A stretch of DNA of 25,591 bases from an uncultured Lachnospiraceae bacterium. GTDB taxonomy: Bacteria; Bacillota; Clostridia; Lachnospirales; Lachnospiraceae. Each line of letters begins with the position of its first letter. Within the stretch, counting starts at the first letter, position 1. Positions 15,740 to 21,992 of this stretch are shown here, piece after piece. A program made the position numbers and the translations under genes. Location: contig CARUOB010000046.1 of the NCBI GenBank assembly GCA_949076555.1, positions 1-25,591 on the forward strand, read 5' to 3'. The notes below the pieces were generated by a model. That model was not told the DNA's origin, made no database searches, and saw only the letters and a list, made by a program, of their open reading frames with translations.

Positions 15740-15891
15740 TTGCCATCTCCTTTGTAGGAAACCTATGACTGCCTGTTATATCCATACCACAATAGACAAA
15801 AACCATCCCGCTCCGATACCGCCATCCGGGTATTGGTATTTCCCCGCAGATTTCATATCCGGCTGTCTGATGCGTTTCGATCTCCGCACAA

Positions 15892-16305
15892 TCATATCAC
15901 CATAACTAGCGTCCCCGCCCCGATCAGCACACAGCCGATCAACGACCTCGCGGTAAATTGCTCGTGCAGAAAAACAAAAGCCAATATGAGGGTGATCACC
16001 ACGCTCAGTTTGTCAATCGGCACCACTTTGGATGCCTCTCCAATCTGCAGGGCATGGTAATAGCACAGCCATGACGCGCCGGTCGCCAGCCCGGAAAGGA
16101 TCAGAAACGTCCAGCTTTTTCTGCTGATCTCGGCAATGCCTCCCTGCGTGTTTGTCAGAAACACCATCCCCCACGCCATAATGACAACCACGACCGTCCG
16201 TATTGCCGTGGCGAGATTGGAGTTAACGCCCTCTATACCGATTTTTGCAAGGATCGATGTCAATGCCGCAAACACCGCGGACAGAATTGCAAATAAAAAC
16301 CACAT
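15892..16305 (-). CDS. Single-domain EamA-family membrane transporter
   Basis: A 137-residue inner-membrane protein with four predicted transmembrane helices (about 1-20, 34-51, 66-85 and 95-137), equal to one EamA/DMT repeat. It matches the single-domain subgroup with SILAKIGIEGVNSNLATAIRT near the start and the segment SWLCYYHALQIGEASKVVPIDKLS. The larger family has two repeats, so this one should work as a dimer. The substrate is unknown; metabolite or drug efflux is common. A GGAGGG site precedes the start at 16305, and a promoter at 16326-16354 serves it. The gap to ogt is 152 bases. Confidence 0.9.
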   Translation of the reverse strand: MWFLFAILSAVFAALTSILAKIGIEGVNSNLATAIRTVVVVIMAWGMVFLTNTQGGIAEISRKSWTFLILSGLATGASWLCYYHALQIGEASKVVPIDKLSVVITLILAFVFLHEQFTARSLIGCVLIGAGTLVMVI

Positions 16306-16325
16306 ACGCTGTTCCCTCCACTTTA

Positions 16326-16354
16326 TTTATATCTATTTTTCCCCTCAAAATCAA
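16326..16354 (-). promoter_or_regulatory. Probable promoter of the EamA gene
   Basis: Minus strand TTGATT (16349-16354), 17 bases, TATAAA (16326-16331), about 20 bases before the start at 16305. Confidence 0.55.
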
Positions 16355-16417
16355 GTTTACAATCAAACAAGAAGCGGCAAATTTTCACATCTTAAGCATT
16401 TCTATCCCCTGATGAAA

Positions 16418-16570
16418 CTATTTTTCCTCCGCCAGCAGTTCTAACGCCTCCTCCATCGAAACACACTTTGCATATCTGCCATGCCATAAAAAATCATTTC
16501 GTCCTCCCGAAATATCTGCACAATTTAAGGCAGTTTTTACATGTATCCTCTTAAATTTAGCATAGTGCTG
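16418..16570 (-). pseudogene. Start-less coding remnant
   Basis: A 50-codon frame bounded by TGA upstream (16571-16573) and TAG at 16418-16420. Its last part, FLWHGRYAKCVSMEEALELL, looks strongly protein-like. The first part has no ATG, GTG or TTG with a ribosome site; the only Met is 12 residues from the end. It may be the tail of a gene whose 5' part was lost. I do not recognise the family. Confidence 0.35.
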
Positions 16571-16685
16571 TCAAATAAACAATTTTCCCTTCCAAAATCC
16601 ACTTATTATTTCTTACAATTAATTAACGCTTAATTTTTCGCCCAATATTTTCCATATTTTATGCGGTACGTTTATTTTACTTTTT

Positions 16686-16714
16686 TCTACATTAAAATGC
16701 GATACAGTTAAAAT
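16686..16714 (+). promoter_or_regulatory. Possible promoter of the XRE regulator
   Basis: TCTACA (16686-16691), 17 bases, TAAAAT (16709-16714), ahead of the inverted repeat and the start at 16818. Confidence 0.4.
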
Positions 16715-16747
16715 ATCGTTATAACTATTTTAGAAGCACACTGACAT

Positions 16748-16767
16748 GCAGACCTTTACAGGTCTGC
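16748..16767 (+). promoter_or_regulatory. Perfect inverted repeat in the leader of the XRE gene
   Basis: GCAGACCT (16748-16755) and AGGTCTGC (16760-16767) form a perfect eight-base inverted repeat with a TTAC centre, just downstream of the putative promoter. It could be an operator for the XRE protein itself or an RNA hairpin in the leader. Confidence 0.5.
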
Positions 16768-16817
16768 CCTACTTTCAGAAAAGGACCGAAGCGTCTTACT
16801 TTGGTATGGAGAGAACA

Positions 16818-17177
16818 ATGGAATTTGGTACATTTTTGGCTAAATTGCGAAAGGAGAAAGGCTGCCTGCAGAAAGAAGTTGCCGCTTATCTGAATGTAAC
16901 GGTAGCAACTGTTTCCAATTATGAAAAGGGCGTACATACGCCTGATCTCGACACACTTATTAAGCTTGCGGACTTTTACGACGTATCCACAGATTTTCTT
17001 TTACAGCGTACACGGTATCGCGCAAGTATCAGCACATTGAACAAGCGTCTTTCCGCAGATTATACCGTCAGCGACCTTATGAATGCAACACTGGAGCTTG
17101 ACCGTCAAAACACTGCGGCACTTTTGGACTACTATGAACTGCTGACACTCAGAAACTCTGTCAACCGCATGACTTAA
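16818..17177 (+). CDS. XRE-family helix-turn-helix transcriptional regulator
   Basis: A 119-residue DNA-binding protein. Residues about 8-62 are a Cro/C1-type helix-turn-helix (LRKEKGCLQKEVAAYL, the recognition segment VTVATVSNYEKGVHTPDLDTLIKLADFYDVSTDFLL). The C-terminal half is a short helical region with no metabolite domain, probably for dimerisation. The ATG at 16818 is chosen because GGAGAG lies just upstream and family members start this way; in-frame ATGs at 16806 and 16746 would add unrelated residues, the latter across an inverted repeat. No toxin partner is next to it. It is followed by a hairpin at 17225-17267. Target genes are unknown. Confidence 0.9.
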   Translation: MEFGTFLAKLRKEKGCLQKEVAAYLNVTVATVSNYEKGVHTPDLDTLIKLADFYDVSTDFLLQRTRYRASISTLNKRLSADYTVSDLMNATLELDRQNTAALLDYYELLTLRNSVNRMT

Positions 17178-17224
17178 AAGTTCTGGCAGAACATGTCATA
17201 ATGCATGCCCATTATTTTCATAAT

Positions 17225-17267
17225 AAGCGGCCGGATTAAAAATTCATCCATATCCTGACCGCTTTTT
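17225..17267 (+). terminator. Probable terminator between XRE and GNAT genes
   Basis: AAGCGG (17225-17230) pairs with CCGCTT (17259-17264), with an inner GGAT (17233-17236) and ATCC (17252-17255), followed by TTTTT. It is likely used by the XRE gene, and its shape could also serve the converging GNAT gene. Confidence 0.6.
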
Positions 17268-17300
17268 CGTGTTGTCCTGCTTTGCCGCTCCTGTTTTGAC

Positions 17301-17969
17301 TTACGCCTCCCTTATCACGGCTTGACTTAAAATATAGAATACTTCCTGATTCGGATGCCATTCCTTCTTCATAGGCTCAAACCGTTCGTCAAATTCCGCC
17401 GCATCGGCACTGTTGTATTCATATGCCGGGCTTCCCCGATAAATCCATTTGCCGCCGTCTAGGGCCCCTTCCCGCAGCTCTTTCACGAGCATGGCCGCCG
17501 GATATGTTCCGTCCGGTGCGCTGACATGAAACCTATGGCAGCTTTGAAAGCCTCTCGCCGTATAATTGCCGGGATCTCCAAAAATCACAATTGCACTGTA
17601 TCCAAGCGCCTCCGCCTTCTGGAAACTGTGTTCCAGCAGCCGCTTTCCGATTCCCCTGCGCTGATAATCGGGATGAACGCTGAGCGGCCCGAACGTAAGA
17701 GCCGACAACTCCTCTCCTGCCTCTCCAACGAGTTTTGCTTTCGTATACATTACATTTCCCACGATATTGCCATCCGCCGTTTTTGCCACAAAATCAAGCG
17801 CCGGTATAAAATCCTCATGCTCCCTGAGAATGTGCGCGAGGTAATGCTCCTCACATCCGGGTACATGCACATTCCAAAAGGCTTTTCTCGTCATCGCCTC
17901 CACTTCCTCGAAATCCCTCACCGATTCGTTCTCAATCCTGATGTCATGATATATGTCCTGCACGCTCAT
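17301..17969 (-). CDS. GNAT-family N-acetyltransferase
   Basis: A 222-residue acetyl-CoA-dependent N-acetyltransferase of the YhbS-like group. The acetyl-CoA pyrophosphate loop is QRRGIGKRLL (103-112), preceded by the strand LTFGPLSVHPDY and followed by GYSAIVIFGDPGNYTARGF. Residues 170-222 form an extra C-terminal region with several aromatic residues. The substrate is unknown. The ATG at 17969 directly follows the TGA of the Rpn-family gene, and its AAAGGAG site lies inside the last codons of that gene, so the two should be translationally coupled. The gene converges with the XRE regulator. Confidence 0.92.
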   Translation of the reverse strand: MSVQDIYHDIRIENESVRDFEEVEAMTRKAFWNVHVPGCEEHYLAHILREHEDFIPALDFVAKTADGNIVGNVMYTKAKLVGEAGEELSALTFGPLSVHPDYQRRGIGKRLLEHSFQKAEALGYSAIVIFGDPGNYTARGFQSCHRFHVSAPDGTYPAAMLVKELREGALDGGKWIYRGSPAYEYNSADAAEFDERFEPMKKEWHPNQEVFYILSQAVIREA

Positions 17970-18965
17970 TCACTCCTTTCCCATGTTTATGGACACGCTG
18001 TTATGCTTCTCTTCCCACTCCGCAATCTGCCGTTTCGCCTCCTCATATTCCTCTGCGGAAATCTCAAGTCCTCTGCACGCCTCCTGCTGATTTATAGAAA
18101 AATTTTTCATACTCGACTCTACAGTTTTGACCAAAATACGAAGACTTTCCTTCTTTCCCTCTTCAAGCCCCAATGCCTTTCCCTGTTCTATTCCTTGTTC
18201 TATTCCCTGTTCTATCCCAAGTTCCTTTCCCCGCTCCACACCAATCTCAAAAATGTTCATCTCTACATCCTCCCATTCTTCCGATTGCCTGACTTCATTG
18301 ACAATTCTGTCCAAGTGCAGGATGCGTTCATCCTTCACCATAATGTTTTCATTATCCAACGTCGTGTCTTTCATGTATTGCAGCAGACTGATTAGCTCCG
18401 GTCTTCCGACTTTGCTTGTCATATTCAGAAAAATCTTGCTCGTGCCGTCTTCCAGCAGCAAATCCGGCACTTCCCTGCACCTCTCTGTAAATGTATACAT
18501 CGCCAGATCTCTTCCGAAAATATCGTCCTGCGTGATAAATATAATCACAGTGGACGGTAAATTCCTGTACCGGGTTCTCTTACCGGATTTTAAAATTGGT
18601 GTATCAATCATGCTCTGGTAAAATCTCGACCGTCGTCTAACGTCATCACTCTCTGTATCATTCTGCATTTCCATATCAAACTGTCTGTCATGTACATCCT
18701 GCGCCCATGCATCCAAGCGGATTGCCCGTTTACCCGATTTATTTAAAATTACCTGCTCCACCTTAACTTCTTTCAGTTTCAAATCAGCTTCATCCAAAAT
18801 AATGCTGAGCACATCTTCATATGCCGTCTTCACCTTCATAACCGACAAAAATAAGGCAAAATCGCTTAAGTTTATCTGGTATTCATTAGAAAACAGTCCT
18901 TCTTCCCGTCTTGTCTCCTTAAGTCTATGCCTCAAACCCTGTGGCACTTCTTTTGTCTTCCTCAT
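17970..18965 (-). CDS. Rpn-family PD-(D/E)XK nuclease/transposase-like protein
   Basis: A 331-residue member of the Rpn/PF12784 group, often labelled as a recombination-promoting nuclease or putative transposase. The nuclease core shows Asp85 in RLDAWAQD and Glu99-x-Gln101 in FDMEMQ, then RRSRFYQSMID, which is the usual family pattern; E-x-Q in place of E-x-K is common in the group. A middle helical part (about 190-240) leads to a charged tail with the repeat EQGI, EQGI, EQGK (coded by three 12-base repeats at 18181-18216). Members often vary in copy number and tail length. No terminal inverted repeats are evident around it, so it is not seen as a mobile unit. AGAGAGGAAA precedes the start. 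GNAT follows with no gap. Confidence 0.88.
   Translation of the reverse strand: MRKTKEVPQGLRHRLKETRREEGLFSNEYQINLSDFALFLSVMKVKTAYEDVLSIILDEADLKLKEVKVEQVILNKSGKRAIRLDAWAQDVHDRQFDMEMQNDTESDDVRRRSRFYQSMIDTPILKSGKRTRYRNLPSTVIIFITQDDIFGRDLAMYTFTERCREVPDLLLEDGTSKIFLNMTSKVGRPELISLLQYMKDTTLDNENIMVKDERILHLDRIVNEVRQSEEWEDVEMNIFEIGVERGKELGIEQGIEQGIEQGKALGLEEGKKESLRILVKTVESSMKNFSINQQEACRGLEISAEEYEEAKRQIAEWEEKHNSVSINMGKE
18181..18216 (-). repeat. Three 12-base tandem repeats in the Rpn-family gene
   Basis: Units at 18181-18192, 18193-18204 and 18205-18216 differ by one or two bases. They encode EQGI-type four-residue repeats in the helical tail. The multiple-of-three unit keeps the frame if copy number changes. 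Confidence 0.85.
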
Positions 18966-19279
18966 TCAGTTTCCTCTCTTTCTCATAATGGCCAGAGAGG
19001 GTCTGCCGTCATCCGCCCTCCCTGCAGTTATTTAGTTGTAAGCAAGGAGTTTTGCAGAAATAACTCTGCTAGGATACGGATCTTAGACAAAATCCGTTAA
19101 GATACGTTTAGAATCTTAGATTTTTCTTTGCTTAACGTGATTTTAACACATTCTATTTTTCATTACAAGATAAACATTCCAGCGTTCAAAACTTAATACG
19201 CGCACCGCGCGAAAATGCAAAAATCTATCCGGCAGTAAAATACAGCGGCTTTTCCACAATATAGGGAAAAGCCGCCTCC
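18966..19279. other. 314-base intergenic region with repeated ATCTTA motifs and the pyrC terminator
   Basis: Between the Rpn-family gene and pyrC, both minus strand. At 19073-19120 three ATCTTA-type motifs occur in both orientations; ACGGAT/ATCCGT and ATCTTA/TAAGAT hairpins overlap and exclude each other. An eight-codon minus-strand frame with a GGAGGGCGG site lies just upstream of the Rpn-family start. No convincing sigma-A promoter is seen. Confidence 0.45.
19245..19275 (-). terminator. Strong hairpin terminator downstream of pyrC
   Basis: GCGGCTTTTCC (19245-19255) and GGAAAAGCCGC (19265-19275) form a perfect 11-pair stem with a nine-base loop, five bases after the pyrC stop. On the minus strand it is followed by TGTATTTTA, a weak U-tract, so some read-through is possible. 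Confidence 0.75.
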
Positions 19280-20629
19280 TCAGACAGTTTCGCCGCGATA
19301 CACGATCTTCCCGCCGCAGATGGTATATCCTATCACCCCCGGCATCGTCTCCCCCACAAAAGGCGAATTTGCGGCTTTTGAAGCGAAATCTTTTACCACC
19401 CATTCCTTCTTCGGATCAAAGATAACCAGATCCGCGGGTCCTCCCTCTTTCAAATACCCCGCCTCAAGCTGATACAGCCGCGCAGGGGCAAGGCTCATTT
19501 TCTCTACCAACTCCATCATGGAAAGGTACCCCTTGTCCACCAGTTCCCGAATCCCCAGCGACAGGGCCGTCTCCAGTCCGATGATGCCGCTTGGCGCCTC
19601 CGTGATCGGCTTTGCTTTTTCCGCTACGCTGTGAGGCGCGTGATCGGTAGCAATCATGTCAATCGTGCCGTCCTGCAGTCCTTTTATAATCGCCAGACGG
19701 TCCGCCTCCTCCCGCAGGGGCGGATTCATTTTTGCCAGCGTTCCGTACTCTATCACCGCATCTTCCGTCAGCGTAAAGTGATGGGGCGCCGCCTCCGCGA
19801 ATATGTGACTGCTCTTCTTTTTCGCCTGCCGCACCAGCTCCACGGCCTCCTTCGTGCTGATATGCTGAATGGAAAGATCGGCTTCCTCCTCCACGGCTAT
19901 CCGCAGATCCCGCTCCACCATGGAAATCTCCGCTTCTCTGGACGAGCCGCCTATCCCGAAATGGGCAGCCGCCTTCCCCGCATTCACCCCATTGTTCGCG
20001 ATAAAAGACGGATTTTCCTCGTGAACGCTGACAGGTTTTTCACATTTCGCCGCCTTTTGTAACGCCATCCGCAAAAGCGCTTCATCCATCAGCGGGATAC
20101 CGTCGTCGGTAAATCCTACAGCTCCCTGCCCGCCAAGCGTCTCCATATCCGTCAGTTCTTTTCCCTGAAGTCCCATCGTCACATTGGCGCAAGTATAGAC
20201 GCGGATGCCTGTCTCCTTCCCCTTTTTCAGCACATAGGCAAGTGTCTCAGGATTGTCCACCGCCGGTTTCGTGTTCGCCATCAGTACCACGGAGGTAAAG
20301 CCGCCCTTTGCCGCCGCGGCCGCCCCGGTATGGATATCCTCCTTATGGGTAAATCCCGGGTCGCGGAAATGTACGTGCACATCCACCAGACCCGGGGCTA
20401 CGGTTTGACCGTTTAAGTCAATAATATTCGTCGGTTCCCCGGCCATTTGGCCGTTCCCCATATTTTCAGAATCAGCCTGTGTCTCCTGTCCAAAAGTGCC
20501 ACTCGGTATAGCTGTCCCCTGCGGCATAATTTTCTCAATCATCCCGCTTTTTGTATTAATCAGTATATCTCGATATCCTTCCGTCCCCGACGCCGGGTCT
20601 GTCATATATCCGTTTTTTAATAACAGCAT
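19280..20629 (-). CDS. pyrC: Dihydroorotase (class I)
   Basis: Zinc amidohydrolase that closes carbamoyl aspartate to dihydroorotate, step three of pyrimidine synthesis, in the cytoplasm. The protein has 449 residues, somewhat longer than usual because of a Gly/Gln/Glu-rich insertion (about residues 40-66) between the N-terminal strands. Metal site motifs are HVHFRDPG (about 84-91), VLMANTKPAVDN, the His in SVHEENPS and ISTKEAVELV region, and ATDHAPHS (the catalytic Asp). The segment PPLREEAD is also family-typical. An AAAGGATG site precedes ATG 20629. It is not next to pyrK-pyrD, which lies 4 kb away, but acts in the same pathway. A PrcB-like lipoprotein lies 60 bases upstream in the same direction. 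Confidence 0.96.
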   Translation of the reverse strand: MLLLKNGYMTDPASGTEGYRDILINTKSGMIEKIMPQGTAIPSGTFGQETQADSENMGNGQMAGEPTNIIDLNGQTVAPGLVDVHVHFRDPGFTHKEDIHTGAAAAAKGGFTSVVLMANTKPAVDNPETLAYVLKKGKETGIRVYTCANVTMGLQGKELTDMETLGGQGAVGFTDDGIPLMDEALLRMALQKAAKCEKPVSVHEENPSFIANNGVNAGKAAAHFGIGGSSREAEISMVERDLRIAVEEEADLSIQHISTKEAVELVRQAKKKSSHIFAEAAPHHFTLTEDAVIEYGTLAKMNPPLREEADRLAIIKGLQDGTIDMIATDHAPHSVAEKAKPITEAPSGIIGLETALSLGIRELVDKGYLSMMELVEKMSLAPARLYQLEAGYLKEGGPADLVIFDPKKEWVVKDFASKAANSPFVGETMPGVIGYTICGGKIVYRGETV

Positions 20630-20689
20630 CTTTCATCCTTTCCGCGGCCAGACACCGGCTGTCAGACCGCTCTCATATGTACGCCGTGT

Positions 20690-21118
20690 TTATTCAAACA
20701 CCACCGGCTTCTGCAAAAACTCCGTCTTCACCACCACATAGGGATAACTCGCCACCGGTTTGCTCTTCTCCTCCGGCGACGGCCCGATCAGGTTTGTATC
20801 AATATAAACCGCGTTCGCCGTCTCATACAGGGCATTCACCGCAATGCTGTAACCGCCTGTCTGCTGCGTGCCGTACCCCACACAGATATAGAGAAAACCC
20901 TGATCTTCAAACGTCAGTTTAAAGGTATCTTCCTTCCGCTCCTCAATCTTTGAAAGAAGCTCCTCCGGTATATTATCCTCCGCTATCACCGTGTATTCCA
21001 AATCCTTAATTTTTTCCATAGGGTTCTGTTTCTGTCCGCAGGCGTACACCGCAAAGCACAAAAGACATACCAGTCCTATGCTCACCATTCTCCTCTGATA
21101 CTCTCTTAATCCGGCCAT
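20690..21118 (-). CDS. PrcB-like lipoprotein
   Basis: A 142-residue exported lipoprotein. The signal segment (SIGLVCLLCFAVYACG) ends in a lipobox, with the lipidated Cys at about residue 27. The mature part resembles the PrcB C-terminal domain, seen in protease-associated lipoproteins (GYSIAVNALYETANAVYIDT, then PSPEEKSKPVASYPYVVVKTEF). It also recalls small protease-inhibitor-like beta proteins, so the role could be binding a protease or peptide. GGAGG lies two bases from the ATG at 21121 and five from the ATG at 21118, so the latter is preferred. It may share a transcript with pyrC downstream. Confidence 0.75.
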   Translation of the reverse strand: MAGLREYQRRMVSIGLVCLLCFAVYACGQKQNPMEKIKDLEYTVIAEDNIPEELLSKIEERKEDTFKLTFEDQGFLYICVGYGTQQTGGYSIAVNALYETANAVYIDTNLIGPSPEEKSKPVASYPYVVVKTEFLQKPVVFE

Positions 21119-21166
21119 CATTTCCTCCGCATATCCTCTTACTATCTAATTTATTATGCGAAGGCA

Positions 21167-21196
21167 TTGTCTATTCCTATAGAATAATGCTATACT
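21167..21196 (+). promoter_or_regulatory. Probable promoter of plsC
   Basis: TTGTCT (21167-21172), 18 bases, TATACT (21191-21196), about 38 bases before the start at 21235. Confidence 0.6.
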
Positions 21197-21234
21197 TATT
21201 TTAAAAATTACAAAAACACAGAAAGGTTTACCCC

Positions 21235-21969
21235 ATGATACGTCTAATATTAGTTGCCACCTTCGTCGTTCTGTTCCTGATTTTCAGCATTCCCCTTTTG
21301 ATTATTGAATATTTCCTCGGAAAATGGAATCCCAGCGCCAAAGACAAAAGCTCTCTGGCCATTGTCAACTGGGCGTTCCGCAGCGTCCTTTTTCTTTCCG
21401 GCGTGACCGTCACGGTGATCGGCGAGGAAAATGTGCCCAAAGATACGCCCGTACTGTATATCGGGAACCATCGAAGCTATTTCGATATCGTTATGACCTA
21501 CGTGCGCGTTCCCAGACCTACAGGGTATATCGCAAAAATCAGCATGTTAAAAGTGCCGCTTCTCTCCACTTGGATGAAGAACCTGCACTGCCTCTTTCTT
21601 GACAGAAAAGACATCAAACAGGGTATGAAAACCATTCTCACGGCGGTAGAAAAAGTAAAATCCGGCATCTCCATCTGTATCTTCCCCGAGGGAAGCCGCA
21701 GCACCGAACCGGACACCTTTCTGCCCTTCCGCGGCGGCAGCTTTAAGATCGCCGAGAAATCCGGCTGTCCCATCGTACCCATAAGCATCAACAACGCCGA
21801 TCAGGTCTGGGAGGCCCATCTGCCAAAAATTAAGAAAACCCACGTCGTCATCGAGTACGGCAAACCCATCTACATAAATGACCTCGACAAAGACCAAAAG
21901 CGCCGCATCGACGACACCGTACTTGCTGTCATCAAGGAAATGTACTTCAAGAACAAATCGCTCGTGTAG
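21235..21969 (+). CDS. plsC: 1-acyl-sn-glycerol-3-phosphate acyltransferase
   Basis: Membrane enzyme that adds a second acyl chain to lysophosphatidate, giving phosphatidate for phospholipid synthesis. The protein has 244 residues. An N-terminal hydrophobic helix (about 3-24) anchors it. The catalytic motif I is NHRSYFD (78-84, HX4D), and motif III is FPEGSRS (150-156); GYIAKISMLKVPLLSTW and PIVPISINNAD are the other family blocks. An AGAAAGG site precedes ATG 21235. It converges with the GH9-type gene after 23 bases, with no clear terminator seen between them. Confidence 0.95.
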   Translation: MIRLILVATFVVLFLIFSIPLLIIEYFLGKWNPSAKDKSSLAIVNWAFRSVLFLSGVTVTVIGEENVPKDTPVLYIGNHRSYFDIVMTYVRVPRPTGYIAKISMLKVPLLSTWMKNLHCLFLDRKDIKQGMKTILTAVEKVKSGISICIFPEGSRSTEPDTFLPFRGGSFKIAEKSGCPIVPISINNADQVWEAHLPKIKKTHVVIEYGKPIYINDLDKDQKRRIDDTVLAVIKEMYFKNKSLV

Positions 21970-21992
21970 GTCTGCCCTTTGCTGTTTATTAT

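Larger units (their letters stand above)
16306..16817. other. 512-base AT-rich gap with promoters, a coding remnant and an inverted repeat
   Basis: Separates EamA (minus) from the XRE regulator (plus). It contains the EamA promoter (16326-16354), a start-less reading frame on the minus strand (16418-16570), AT-rich sequence to about 16740, a probable XRE promoter (16686-16714), and a perfect inverted repeat at 16748-16767. No RNA gene is recognised. Confidence 0.55.

Noticed and set aside
18181..18216. Short tandem repeats considered as a CRISPR array
   Set aside because: Units are 12 bases with no spacers and lie inside a coding frame.
17526..18395. Plus-strand open frame across the GNAT and Rpn-family genes
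   Set aside because: It spans two real genes antisense and shows no domain; the repeated Leu-Phe-Tyr segment is the complement of the EQGI repeats.
17970..18965. Rpn-family gene considered as an insertion sequence
   Set aside because: No terminal inverted repeats or target-site duplication are visible at its ends, and it is joined tightly to the GNAT gene.
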